From: Diaphorobacter aerolatus
Lineage (GTDB): Bacteria > Pseudomonadota > Gammaproteobacteria > Burkholderiales > Burkholderiaceae_C
Assembly (NCBI RefSeq): GCF_014489535.1
Contig: NZ_CP060783.1
Span: 2,418,001 to 2,482,000 of the forward strand
DNA: 64,000 nt
Reading direction: 5' to 3'
The notes under the pieces were generated by a model. It saw only the letters and a list, made by a program, of their open reading frames with translations, did no database searches and was not told the DNA's origin. Below, one piece after another: positions 27,773 to 36,715 of the stretch. The first letter of the stretch is position 1, and every line of letters starts with the position of its first letter. Both the position numbers and the translations under genes were made by a program.

Positions 27773-29523
27773 TCAAGCCACCGCGTCGGCTGCCGACATT
27801 TCCATACGTCCGGTGACGCCGAGAATGCCACTGAGGACTCGCCCGAGTTCATGAGACGCTGATCTCGCATGCGAAGCACTCAGCTTCGCCGCGACAAAGC
27901 CATCAGGTCTTATCAACACCGCGTCACCCTTTTGTACTTCATACAAATTTTCGAACTTTGAATCCATGGCATGGTAAGCGCCCTGCTCTCCCACCGAGAT
28001 TGCGGCGATTTCAATGTCCAGCATCTCGCTCACCTGCCTGACCGCTTCGCGCCATGGTTCCTGAAGTTCGTGGCCGATCAGCACAAAGCGACGTCCCCAC
28101 AGATCGATGGTGGAAACGCGCTTTCCAGACGAATCCTCCAGCCATGCATGCGGCGCGCGTACGCCGGGAACGGTGGATTCGACATATTCGACCAGTTCAG
28201 GAACCGGGGCCTTCTCGCCATTGGGAACCACCGCCTGAGAATGGTAGACAGTTCCCAGTTGATAACCCGTATGCAGCACCGCGTTGTCGCCATGCGGGGC
28301 GGTTCGCTGTTTCAGAAACAGTTCTGCCTCGGCAGAAATCCGCCCCTTGGCGAACAATGCCCCCTCACCCACGCGCGCTGCCTCGGCGATGGCCTGATAG
28401 TGCAGAGAATTGTAGGTTGCCGATTTGACGGTGATGCGCGCCTTGGATTTTCGTTCGGTCTCAAACGTGTCCAGTAGCGAGTCGCCCGCCTTGCCTTTGA
28501 GAACCAGTGCCAGCTTCCAGGCCAAATTGTTGGCGTCCTGGATACCCGAATTCATGCCGAATCCACCCCAAGGCGAATGCCAATGTGCGGCATCGCCCGC
28601 AAACAGTACCCGTTGTTCGCGCCAGTGGCGCAGCAGACCGGTGCTGTAGTCAAAGCGGTAGGTCTGAAAAATCTCGATCGGCAGGTCGGGCATGCCCAAC
28701 GCGCCTCGTATGCGCTCGAGCAGCACTTCATGCACGGGCGGCGTGTCCTCGTCATGCCGGAAGCTGTATCGCCACAGGCCATTGTCCGGATGCTTGCTGC
28801 CGAACCATCCCGCATATCGCGGGTGCAGCACAAATGAGTGAAAGAAGCCATCCTTGCCAAGGGTGTCGTCCAGATCCGCGCGGAACTCCACCAGAACCTG
28901 ATTGCCGAAGGTTGGCCCATGATCCTGTCCGCGTCCCAGCCGCGAACGCACAAAGCTGTGCGCTCCATCGCACGCCACCACATAGCGCGCGGTGACTTCC
29001 TTGATGGTGTGCGACTGCATGTCTTCCACTCTCAGGTGAACCCCTGTGTCGAACTGCTCGATGTCCGTGACCCGTGCGTTGAAGTGCAAGGAGGTGCTGG
29101 GTAAGACTCGGCGCGGCGGCAGATGGCAGCCTCGTAGTCTGAGGCGGGAACCTTGCGCGGATAGACTGGGCTGTACTGCGCCCACTTCGCTTCATACTCT
29201 TCATGTGTCCCGTCGATGGCCCTTATGGCTGCGACAGGGCCATTGGCGACGTTCACATAGAAGCCCTGGCCATTGGCCGCTTCGGTTTCCCAACCCGCAT
29301 CCCGAAGCAGATCCCAGACGCCCCATTGACGGAAAAACTCGGCGGTGGAAGCGTGCAGGTACTGACCTTTGGGCAGCGTCGTGGTGCCAGGCCGCTTCTC
29401 AAACAAGGCAACGTTCAGGCCTTCGCGCCCGAGAAGAAACGCCGTGACCAGTCCCACGGGACCGCCGCCACACACCACCACGTCAAAATGATCGGCCGCG
29501 CGGTGCCTCGAGTGCTGTGTCAT
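27773..29523 (-). CDS. FAD-dependent aromatic monooxygenase, PheA/TfdB/MhpA type (frame broken near 29103)
   Basis: Group A flavoprotein hydroxylase. The first part has the FAD dinucleotide motif (CGGGPVGLVTAFLLGREGL) with FEKR; after CRRAES the frame shifts and continues LPSTSLHFNARVTDI, then the DG motif (VVACDGAHSFVRSRLG) and the GD motif (VLFAGDAAHWHSPWGGFGMN), and a C-terminal thioredoxin-like region. One T missing from a TTT run near 29103 restores about 583 residues. The start overlaps the rhodanese stop (ATGA). It is the last gene of a seven-gene operon and probably hydroxylates an aromatic acid with NAD(P)H and oxygen. Confidence 0.88.
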
Positions 29524-30362
29524 GACAAAGCCCTTTCCCCTGCGCTTCGGGCCATGCGTTCAGGGCTCTTGCTCCACTCGGACCACGAGCCCACGTAAAG
29601 CAGAGGGCGATGTCCCAGCGCCCGCAGCGTCAACACCGCCAGCGCGGAGAGCACGCCGCCACCGCAATAGACCACGACATCCTTGCCCTCGCGAACGCCC
29701 ACATCGTCGTACAGCTTTTCGATCTCCGCGACGGTTCGCAGATTGCCGACAGGCGTCCACTGTTCAGAAGCCGGCAGATTGCGGGCACCTGGAATGCTCC
29801 CTGCGAGAAACGCGTTCTCATCTCGCGCATCGATCAGCAGGGCGTCGTCTCCCAGGGTCTCCACGTCGGTCACCAACGACTGCGGCAGGCTCCCTGATTG
29901 CAGGCGCAACCGCAGAGCTTCATCGTTCGGCTCACGGTACGTTTCGCCCTGCGCTAACGGGCCTCCCTGATGAGCCCATGCCTTGATTCCACCATCCAGT
30001 ACCCTGACGTTCTCGAGCCCAGCCCAGCGCAGCACCCACCAGGCTCGAGCCGCCAGTGCCATGGACGGACCATAGACCACGATTTCAGTGTCTTCGTTCA
30101 CGCCCCAGGCCCTGAGCTGGCGCTCAAGCAAAGCGATCTCAGGCAGTGGAAGATTCCCAGACGCTGGCGTGGGCGGTGCGGCAAACACTTCCCGAATCTG
30201 GGCGTGCACGGCACCCAGAATATGGGCGTCCCGGTAGTCCTTGAACTCGTCGGCGGGCTCGCCCAGACGAACATCGATGAACAGCCGATTGGAATGGGGG
30301 TGGTCGAGCAATTGCTCCGGCTGGACGATGTCATCCGAGAGCGAGGAAAGCTTGTGGTCCAT
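29520..30362 (-). CDS. Thiosulfate/3-mercaptopyruvate sulfurtransferase (two rhodanese domains)
   Basis: 280 residues with an N-terminal rhodanese domain that lacks the active cysteine (VVYGPSMALAAR) and a C-terminal catalytic one with VVYCGGGVLSA. The linker and domain ends (FIDVRLGEPADEFKDYRDAHI, LLIDARDENAFLAGSIPGA) are typical. It transfers sulfane sulfur to a thiophilic acceptor. Its place within a CoA-transferase/hydratase/monooxygenase operon suggests a sulfur-containing or cyanide-releasing substrate, but this is speculation. Stop overlaps the next start. Confidence 0.9.
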   Translation of the reverse strand: MDHKLSSLSDDIVQPEQLLDHPHSNRLFIDVRLGEPADEFKDYRDAHILGAVHAQIREVFAAPPTPASGNLPLPEIALLERQLRAWGVNEDTEIVVYGPSMALAARAWWVLRWAGLENVRVLDGGIKAWAHQGGPLAQGETYREPNDEALRLRLQSGSLPQSLVTDVETLGDDALLIDARDENAFLAGSIPGARNLPASEQWTPVGNLRTVAEIEKLYDDVGVREGKDVVVYCGGGVLSALAVLTLRALGHRPLLYVGSWSEWSKSPERMARSAGERALS

Positions 30363-30399
30363 GGCTTGGGGTCCCTTTTCAGAAGGTTCGGCTCCTGCC

Positions 30400-31368
30400 T
30401 CAATCGGCGACGGGCAAATTGCGCTCTTTGATCAATTTTTTCCAGAAACTGGTTTCGGTCCGCAACACATTTGCGAGCGCTGCGGTACTGGTGTCAGGCA
30501 ATTCCGCGGCCCAGCCCTTGACCGTCTCCTGCGTGCCTGCAGCCTTGGCGATTGCGGTGATCTTTTCCGACAGACTCTTCACGATGGCCGGATCGAGATT
30601 CCTCGGCCCGAACACCGCAATCCAGGCACCAATCGCCGGGATATCCTTGAATCCCGATTCATGCAGGGTTGGCACGTTGGTGGCCACCGCGCTGCGCTCT
30701 GCGGAACTGACCGCCAGTGCCTCCATGGTTCCAGCCGTGATGTGGGGCCACGCCGTCACCAGCGAAATGATCGCGATGTCGACATCACCTCCCATCACCG
30801 CCGCCAACTGTTTGGACCCGGTGTTGTAGGGCACATGCACCATCTGCACGCCCGCGCTGAGATTGATCAGCTCGCCCAGATAGTGCATGCCGGTACCCAC
30901 TCCGGCAGACGCGAAGTTGATTCGGCTCTGACTGGCCTTGGCCTGCGCCAGCAAATTCTTGAATGTCTTGAACTTCCCGGCCTTGGCAACGATGACGTAG
31001 GGCGTGGTCGTGATCTGGGCAATCGGCTGGAGATCACGCAGGCCATCGGCATTCTTGTCGTCGGTCGCCGCACGGATGGTGATCGAGGAGCCGGTCACCA
31101 ACAGCGTATAGCCGTCCGCAGGCGCTGCCATTACCTGTTTGGCCGCGACTTCACCGCCTGCGCCCGGTTTCGGTTCAACCACGAAGGCCTGTTTGTAGTG
31201 CGCCGCCAGTTCCTGCGAAAACAGGCGCGTTGAATTAGCCGGAAAGCCGTCGTTCCACGGCATGACCACCTTGACCGGCTTGTGGGGATAGCCCTGCGCA
31301 AATGTCGAAGTGGACCCACAGAGTGCCAAGCCACCCAAGGCCAGTATCAGTCGTCTCGTTTGCGTCAT
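30400..31368 (-). CDS. Bug-family (TctC-like) periplasmic solute-binding protein, second copy in operon
   Basis: 322 residues from ATG 31368, with a signal peptide (RRLILALGGLALCGSTSTFA) and the family start YPHKPVKVVMPWNDGFPANSTRL, then KPGAGGEVAAKQVMAAPADGYTLL, INFASAGVGTGMHYLGELINL and MVHVPYNTGSKQLAAVMGGDVDI. These extracytoplasmic proteins bind organic acids for tripartite tricarboxylate transport or signalling; no TctA/TctB gene is in the operon. An ATG at 31383 is an alternative start. The usual phosphate/carboxylate loop FPAGG is replaced by WNDGFPANS, hinting at a different ligand from its paralogue. Confidence 0.9.
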   Translation of the reverse strand: MTQTRRLILALGGLALCGSTSTFAQGYPHKPVKVVMPWNDGFPANSTRLFSQELAAHYKQAFVVEPKPGAGGEVAAKQVMAAPADGYTLLVTGSSITIRAATDDKNADGLRDLQPIAQITTTPYVIVAKAGKFKTFKNLLAQAKASQSRINFASAGVGTGMHYLGELINLSAGVQMVHVPYNTGSKQLAAVMGGDVDIAIISLVTAWPHITAGTMEALAVSSAERSAVATNVPTLHESGFKDIPAIGAWIAVFGPRNLDPAIVKSLSEKITAIAKAAGTQETVKGWAAELPDTSTAALANVLRTETSFWKKLIKERNLPVAD

Positions 31369-31435
31369 GGGTACGTTCTCCATCTGTCGGCTAAAGGTTT
31401 GCTGGATCCATTTGTCATCGGGCAACGCTTCGCAT

Positions 31436-32676
31436 TCAGATGACATGTGTCGCGCGATAAGCGGCGATGTCTTCATCCGATTTGCCCAAGAGTTGCTTGA
31501 GCAGCGCTTCTGTGCTGCTGCCCAGCTTCGGCGGTGCGCGCTCGTATTGCACCGGAGTTCCCATCAGCCGAAGCGGACTCGCGATGGTGGAAACCGTGCC
31601 ACCATCTTCGGTCGGAAGATCCACACGCAAGCCGCGATGAATGACCTGCGGATCCTCAAATACCTGTTCGTAGTTGTTGATCCGGCCACAGGGAACGCCC
31701 GAGGCCTCCAGACGCTCGATCCAGTCTGCCGAGGAGCGTGTGAGCATGGTCCTGGCCAGCTCGGGAATCAGTGTTTCTCGGCCTGTGATACGCCCCGTCA
31801 CCTTGGTCCAGTTCTGGTCTGCGGCAAGGTCCGCGCGACCGATTGCCTCGCAATACTTCTGCCATTGCGCGTCGTTACCTACGGCCACTACCATTTCCCC
31901 GTCGGCTGTTGCGAACACCTGGTATGGCACCAAGCTGGCATGTGCGTTGCCATAACGAAACGGTACCTTGTGGCTGGAGAAATACCCGGTCACCTGATTG
32001 CCGCCCAATGCCACCAGGCAGTCGAGAAGTGCCATGTCGATGTACTGGCCGCGACCGGATACGCCGCGATGATTGAGGGCCGCCAGGATGGCAATGGACG
32101 AGTACATGCCGGTGATCACGTCCGCGATGGCAATCCCAACCTTCTGAGGCCCGCCACCGGGCAGATCGTCGCGTTCGCCGGTAATGCTCATGAGCCCTCC
32201 CTGCGCCTGAAACACGAAGTCGTATCCGGGCTTATGGGCGCTCGGCCCGGTCTGTCCATAACCGGTGATGGAGCAGTAGACCAAGCGCGGATTGATTGCG
32301 CTGAGGCTGTCGTAGTCCAATCCATAGCGCTTGAGATCGCCAATCTTGTAGTTCTCGACCACCACATCCGAAATCGCCGCAAGCTCGCGGACGATCTGCT
32401 GTCCTTCGGCGCTTGACATATCGACCGTGATGGACTTCTTGCCCCGGTTCGCGGCGGCGTAATAGGTCGAGTCGTGCGTGTACTCGCCTTGATCGTCGCG
32501 TATCCAGGGCGGTCCCCAGCCGCGTGTGTCATCGCCGACCTTGGGACGTTCCACCTTGATGACCTCGGCACCAAGGTCGGCCAGATTCTGCGTCGCCCAT
32601 GGTCCCGCCAGCACGCGCGAAAGATCAAGCACGCGGATATGCGACAGCGCGCCCTTGGTCGGTGGGTGGAAGTCAT
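31436..32676 (-). CDS. CoA-transferase family III (CaiB/BaiF) (frame broken near 32661)
   Basis: The conserved body runs LDLSRVLAGPWATQNLADLGAEVIKVERP ... NYKIGDLKRYGLDY ... ITGYGQTGP ... PGYDFVFQAQGGLMSITGE ... YIDMALLDC, ending in the usual helical C-terminus. The family's N-terminus should precede LDLSR: an ATG at 32676 with GAGG eight bases ahead gives MTSTHP and then, after one missing base near 32661, TKGALSHIRVLDLSR. Catalytic Asp is the D of YIDMALLD. It moves CoA between acids and probably activates the operon's substrate. Full length about 413 residues. Confidence 0.9.
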
Positions 32677-32685
32677 GCCGTCACC

Positions 32686-33659
32686 TCAATCCAGCTTCAC
32701 ATTGGCCGTGCTGATGACCCGGGACCACTTGTCGATCTCGGCACTCACGAATGCCGAGAATTCGGGCTGGGTCATGCTGCCAGGCTCGGCACCCTGCTCT
32801 GCGTACAGCGACTTCATCTTTGGCGTGTTCAGCACGTCGCGCACATCAGCGTTGATCTTGTTGGCCAACTCGGGCCTCATGTGTCCAGGGCCGTAGAGGC
32901 CGAACCATGAACTCGCCTCGAAGCCCTTCACGCCCGCTTCATCGAGCGTCGGAACGTCTGGCACGGCGGTGGATCGCTTGAGGGACGTGACGCCGAGCGC
33001 CCTGAGTTTTCCGGCCTTCACATGCTGAACCACGCCCGTGATCGAATCGAACATCACCGGTATCGTGCCCCCCAGCAAATCGTTGAGCGCCGGAGCCGCG
33101 CCCTTGTACGGCACGTGCACCATCTGCACTCCGGTCATGGTCTTGAACAACTCACCCGACAGATGGTTACCGCCCCCGTTCCCGCCGAGCCGAAACTCAG
33201 TTTCCCGGGATTGTCTTTGCCGTATTGAATAAGCTCCTGCACGTTCTTCACGGGCAAGGCCGGATTCAGCAGCAACAGGCTGGGAACTACCGCGACCTGC
33301 GCCAAAGGCGTGAAGGCCGTCCTGGTGTCATACCGCAGATTCTTGTAGAGCCCCGGATTGATCACATGATGCGTTGCCGTCAACATCAACGTGTAGCCGT
33401 CTGGCGCGGTGCGCGCAAGCTGCTCGGAAAAGATCGTTCCGCTCGCGCCCGCCTTGTTGTCCACGATCACCGGAACCGACCACCTCTGCCCCAGCTCCGA
33501 GGCCAGTTGTCGGGCCAGAATGTCGGTTGTTCCTCCAGCCGGGAACGGAACCACGATCTTCACTGCCTGAGTCGGAAAGGCTTGCGCGGACGCAGCGCCC
33601 ACGGCCAACGAAGCCAGCCATCCCATCGACCATTTAACGAATCCAGATTTCATTCCCAT
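32686..33659 (-). CDS. Bug-family (TctC-like) periplasmic solute-binding protein (frame broken near 33170)
   Basis: Signal peptide (MKSGFVKWSMGWLASLAVG, then AASAQA) followed by FPTQAVKIVVPFPAGGTTDILARQLASEL, VIVDNKAGASGTIFSEQLARTAPDGYTLM and LSFGSAGTGA. The frame breaks there, with one G missing from a GGG run near 33170, and resumes with LSGELFKTMTGVQMVHVPYKGAAPALNDLLGG. The whole is about 324 residues, the family norm. It carries the canonical VPFPAGG ligand loop, unlike its paralogue two genes on. Likely captures an organic acid in the periplasm for the catabolic operon. Confidence 0.9.
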
Positions 33660-33693
33660 CGCCGAAGTCTCCTATATCTTTAGTCACGTATTT

Positions 33694-33709
33694 CGTATAT
33701 CGATATACG
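33694..33709. promoter_or_regulatory. Perfect 16-bp palindrome, candidate internal operator
   Basis: CGTATATCGATATACG, a perfect inverted repeat in the 53-bp gap between the MaoC-like and Bug genes of the catabolic operon. It has the look of a GntR/FCD-type or similar dimeric regulator site. No regulator other than IclR is nearby, so the protein is unknown. Confidence 0.45.
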
Positions 33710-33712
33710 GCT

Positions 33713-34141
33713 TCAGCGCGGGAACTCTGCCATTGCCTCGCCCACGGCAACCACTTCGTCACGCTGATTTCGAACCTCCACGTCAAGACATACCCATCGG
33801 CTTTTCGAGGTGGTCTTGATGAGCGTGATCCTCCCCTTGGGGGTAATGGTGTCGCCCGGCTTGACCGGGCTCTTCCAGCGCGTTTCAAGACGACGTTGCA
33901 CTGCGTTCTGTTCGTATAACCAGTCCGTGAGCATGCGGGTGATCACGCCGAAATTGTTCATGCCGTGCATGATGATTCCGCCGAAATTGGTCTTTCCAAA
34001 ATCACCCTTCATGTAGTTGTCGTCAAGGTGCAGTGGATTGAAATCCAGAGACGCCTCACAGAAGTCCCGGATGGTTTCGCGTGTCGGAGAGAAGGGGTTA
34101 CCGACGATTTCGTAGCCAACGCTCAATTTTTCAAAACTCAT
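33713..34141 (-). CDS. MaoC-like dehydratase, C-terminal-domain type subunit
   Basis: 142 residues with hot-dog fold features: TRETIRDFCEASLDFNPLHLDDNYMK carries the D-x-N-x-x-H hydratase motif (D-F-N-P-L-H), followed by GIIMHGMNNFGVITRML. It probably pairs with the product of the next upstream gene to make a heteromeric (R)-specific enoyl-CoA hydratase-like enzyme. Same strand and operon, 21 bp apart. Confidence 0.85.
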   Translation of the reverse strand: MSFEKLSVGYEIVGNPFSPTRETIRDFCEASLDFNPLHLDDNYMKGDFGKTNFGGIIMHGMNNFGVITRMLTDWLYEQNAVQRRLETRWKSPVKPGDTITPKGRITLIKTTSKSRWVCLDVEVRNQRDEVVAVGEAMAEFPR

Positions 34142-34162
34142 ATCAGATCTCCGATGATGGAC

Positions 34163-34636
34163 TTACTGCGGGCGGATGGTCTGGCCACGGCCAGAGCAAA
34201 TCACTTCGTGGTTCTGGTTAAAGAACACGTTGTCGTGCACCACGAACAGCCGATCCTTCTTGATAAATTTGTCCAGCGCACACGCTTCCAGCCGGATGAC
34301 ATCGCCGGGCCGCGCGGGCTGGTTGTAGCTCCAGGATTGACCGGCATTGACCGTGCCAGGACTGCGCATCCAGTCATCCGCTGGCGTGCATGCAAACATG
34401 AGCAGAATGTGAATGGCAGGCGGTGCGATCAAACCGCCATATGGAGACTTCCGGGCGTATTCCTCGTCGAAATACAAAGGATGCATGTCCCCGACCACAC
34501 GGCAGTATTTCTGGATGGCTTCCAGGGTCAGCGTGTACGGAATGGTCTTGCGCGGTTCACCTGGAATGATGTCGTCCCAGATTTTGCGAAGGTTCTGGTC
34601 TTTCCAGAAGTCGGTCTCGAACGCTGTTTCTTTCAT
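34163..34636 (-). CDS. MaoC-like dehydratase, N-terminal-domain type subunit (FAS1-like)
   Basis: 157 residues from ATG 34636. Hot-dog type sequence with YTLTLEAIQKYCRVVGDMHPLYFDEEYARKS and GGLIAPPAIHILL; the D-M-H-P-L replaces the catalytic D-x-N-x-x-H, as usual in the non-catalytic half of two-domain MaoC enzymes. First gene of the operon, divergent from the IclR regulator. With the following subunit it likely hydrates or dehydrates a CoA thioester. Confidence 0.82.
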   Translation of the reverse strand: MKETAFETDFWKDQNLRKIWDDIIPGEPRKTIPYTLTLEAIQKYCRVVGDMHPLYFDEEYARKSPYGGLIAPPAIHILLMFACTPADDWMRSPGTVNAGQSWSYNQPARPGDVIRLEACALDKFIKKDRLFVVHDNVFFNQNHEVICSGRGQTIRPQ

Positions 34637-34677
34637 GGCTTCCTGCTCAGTTGAAATTGCGAAGAACATCCTGTAGA

Positions 34678-34717
34678 ATGTCCGCTTAGCGGTCATTTAA
34701 GTCCGCTGTACGTTCAT
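34678..34717. promoter_or_regulatory. Tandem IclR-type operators in the divergent promoter region
   Basis: Site 1 (34678-34696) is a 19-bp near-palindrome with a perfect core CCGCT-T-AGCGG. Site 2 (34699-34717) matches site 1 at 14 of 19 positions, counted by eye. Centres are 21 bp apart, two helical turns. They lie between the divergent catabolic operon and iclR-type gene, fitting regulation of both. Confidence 0.6.
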
Positions 34718-34764
34718 TTTTGCAATTTATCAGCCTGAGTCAACAGCGGCGCGGGAAATCCCTT

Positions 34765-35526
34765 ATGGCAACACCAGAGAGCGAATCCTTTGTCAGAACC
34801 TTTGCACGCGGCTTGCGCGTCATCGAAGTGATGGGTCAATCCACCAGCCGACAGAACATGGCACAGATCAGCGAGGCGGCACAGTTGCCACGCACCGTGG
34901 TGCGGCGCCTGTTGCTCACGCTGATCGATCTGGGATTCGTGGGGACCGACGACAAGGACTATTGGCTCACCCCCAAGGTGCTGCGTCTCGGGATGACGTA
35001 TCTCTACACATTGCCGTTCTGGCGGCAATCGCAATTGGTTCTGGAGGAACTGGGAACGCGCATCAAGCAATCGTGTGCGGTCTCGGTACTGGATGACGGC
35101 GACATCGTTTACATCCAGCGTTTTCACACCAAACGAATCCTCGCGTTCAGCCCCTCGATCGGCAGTCGCCTGCCCGCCTATTCCGTCTCGATGGGACGAG
35201 TGCTGCTCAGCGGCTTGCCAGCAGAACAATTCGGCGCCTATCTAGACGCAACGGAACTCACCGCCCTGACACCCCACACAGTCACGGACAAGAAAAAGTT
35301 GCAAAAGATCATCACCCATGTGCGGGAACAGGGCTATTCATGGTCCGACGCCGAATACGACGAATCCATCTGCGGCCTGGCAGTTCCGATCCGCGACGCC
35401 CAGGGACACATCGTCGCAGCCATCAATGTGAGTTTGATTTCAGGCGAGTTCACAGAGGAACAGGCACGCGCGGAATTCCTGCCCCTGCTGAAGCTTGCGG
35501 CTTCGCGGTTGAAGCAGGCAAGGTGA
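34765..35526 (+). CDS. IclR-family transcriptional regulator (PcaR/PobR-like)
   Basis: 253 residues from ATG 34765; a TTG at 34720 in frame is less likely. The N-terminal winged helix-turn-helix (FARGLRVIEVMGQ ... MAQISEAAQLPRTVVRRLLLTLIDLGFV) is followed by an effector-binding domain with SRLPAYSVSMGRVLLSGL and GLAVPIRDAQGHIVAAINVS. This is the PcaR/PobR branch, which usually controls aromatic-acid catabolism. It is divergent from the seven-gene operon, so that operon is its probable target, with the aromatic substrate or an intermediate as inducer. Confidence 0.93.
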   Translation: MATPESESFVRTFARGLRVIEVMGQSTSRQNMAQISEAAQLPRTVVRRLLLTLIDLGFVGTDDKDYWLTPKVLRLGMTYLYTLPFWRQSQLVLEELGTRIKQSCAVSVLDDGDIVYIQRFHTKRILAFSPSIGSRLPAYSVSMGRVLLSGLPAEQFGAYLDATELTALTPHTVTDKKKLQKIITHVREQGYSWSDAEYDESICGLAVPIRDAQGHIVAAINVSLISGEFTEEQARAEFLPLLKLAASRLKQAR

Positions 35527-35638
35527 GGGCGATGCGGCGTGAACCTGCGCTTGCCAACAGCTTCCCCGGCAATAGATCCCCAACGGTTACAGAACGGCAG
35601 GAGACTGACCAAAAAGAAATCAACAATGCTATTCTAGG

Positions 35639-35655
35639 GGCTGGCGGGGATCGAA
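35639..35655. repeat. attL: 17-bp direct repeat of the tRNA-Arg 3' segment
   Basis: GGCTGGCGGGGATCGAA is identical to 43852-43868 inside the tRNA-Arg gene. It marks the left end of the integrated island; flanking bases differ. Confidence 0.85.
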
Positions 35656-36113
35656 AAAACAACAAAGAACCGCATGGAACTTAGGTTCTAGAAATCACTT
35701 TTCAAAAGATGCCAACAAAAGTACCAACAGAATAAAAAGTGACCTTCAATCCCTGTATCCGCCCCTATCAGCGGATCGAACCTTCAGATCGACGTCCTTC
35801 GACCGTTTCAGGTCATGATCTTCAGTTCATTCGGATCATACCGACCTACATCTTTGGTAGATGTCTTGCCCCGCAAACCCCCTCAACTTTATCCACCTAG
35901 AACCGTCTTGCAGTCTGTTCAACTGGACATCCACTTCCCGAATTCAATTTCTTTCGTCCAAGATCATCTATAGGTGGTCGTTGTAGCCACCTTCCCTTTC
36001 CCGTTGTCGATGTCCGGCTTCCTGCCCCCCCAATACGTCGATACGACGGCACCAGAGCGAAACCTGACAGGCCGTTGAACAGCGCCTGTAACTGTACTTA
36101 TGGCTGGGGAATT
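35656..36113. other. Non-coding left end of the island, with putative integrase arm sites
   Basis: 458 bp without a credible gene. ATGCCAAC (35709-35716) and GTACCAAC (35721-35728) match repeats upstream of the integrase. A small hairpin occurs at ACATCT-TTGGT-AGATGT near 35850. Being next to the Rep-like gene, this stretch could hold a replication origin, but I see no defined one. Confidence 0.4.
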
Positions 36114-36701
36114 TCAGATGAGCGAAGAAGGCGCTGGTGACTTGAGACGGCGCATCACATCGTCATTCAAGTGAGTGATTTCCAGAAGGATCGAGTCTTC
36201 AACGTCTTCCTTGGTGCGATCTTTCAGGATGTATTCGATACAGCCAGCATCCCTGTACTTCGTAAAGTCGTGGTTCATGGGATCAGCCCAAGGCAGGCTG
36301 ACCCATTCGGCTTCGCACATTTCGACCCAATGATCAGCACGTATGCCCTTGGGTACTTCGATCACGCCATGAAGGTGAAATTGCTTCACTGTTTGGTCGT
36401 GTCGGCTGACCTTTCCTTCCTTGACTACCAAGTGTTGAAGTTTGGCCCGATTCTTACGGGCTACGGCCTTCGCACCGAGCGCTTTACGGCATAGGCCGTT
36501 GTACCACCGCTTATATGTCGCAAGAGCCTGCTGCTCCGTCAAACGCTCAGACTCGTGGTACACCGATGCCCCAGTCAGATCGTCTGGCAGCCACTTGCCC
36601 GGCTGACGCTGCCTGAAGTTCAATGTAAAGGCGATGGACTTCATGCCATCAAATGCACCAGCAAACCAGATCTCAAACTCTTTCTTGATTTCACGCTTCA
36701 T
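36114..36701 (-). CDS. HUH-endonuclease Rep-like protein
   Basis: 195 residues. The three rolling-circle motifs are visible in order: motif I FTLN (25-28), motif II HLH (109-111, the H-U-H metal site) and motif III YILK (157-160, with the nucleophile tyrosine). This arrangement is that of single-tyrosine Rep initiators, which nick an origin and join its ends. There is no helicase domain. It probably replicates the excised island by a rolling-circle mechanism, or acts as a phage/inovirus-type initiator. The gene is divergent from a resolvase-like gene whose start is 14 bp away. Assignment rests on motifs, not on a recognised family. Confidence 0.68.
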   Translation of the reverse strand: MKREIKKEFEIWFAGAFDGMKSIAFTLNFRQRQPGKWLPDDLTGASVYHESERLTEQQALATYKRWYNGLCRKALGAKAVARKNRAKLQHLVVKEGKVSRHDQTVKQFHLHGVIEVPKGIRADHWVEMCEAEWVSLPWADPMNHDFTKYRDAGCIEYILKDRTKEDVEDSILLEITHLNDDVMRRLKSPAPSSLI

Positions 36702-36715
36702 AAATTTCTCCGAAG

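Noticed and set aside
35639..35655. A second, truncated tRNA gene
   Set aside because: Only 17 bases match the tRNA; it is the attachment-site copy of the island.
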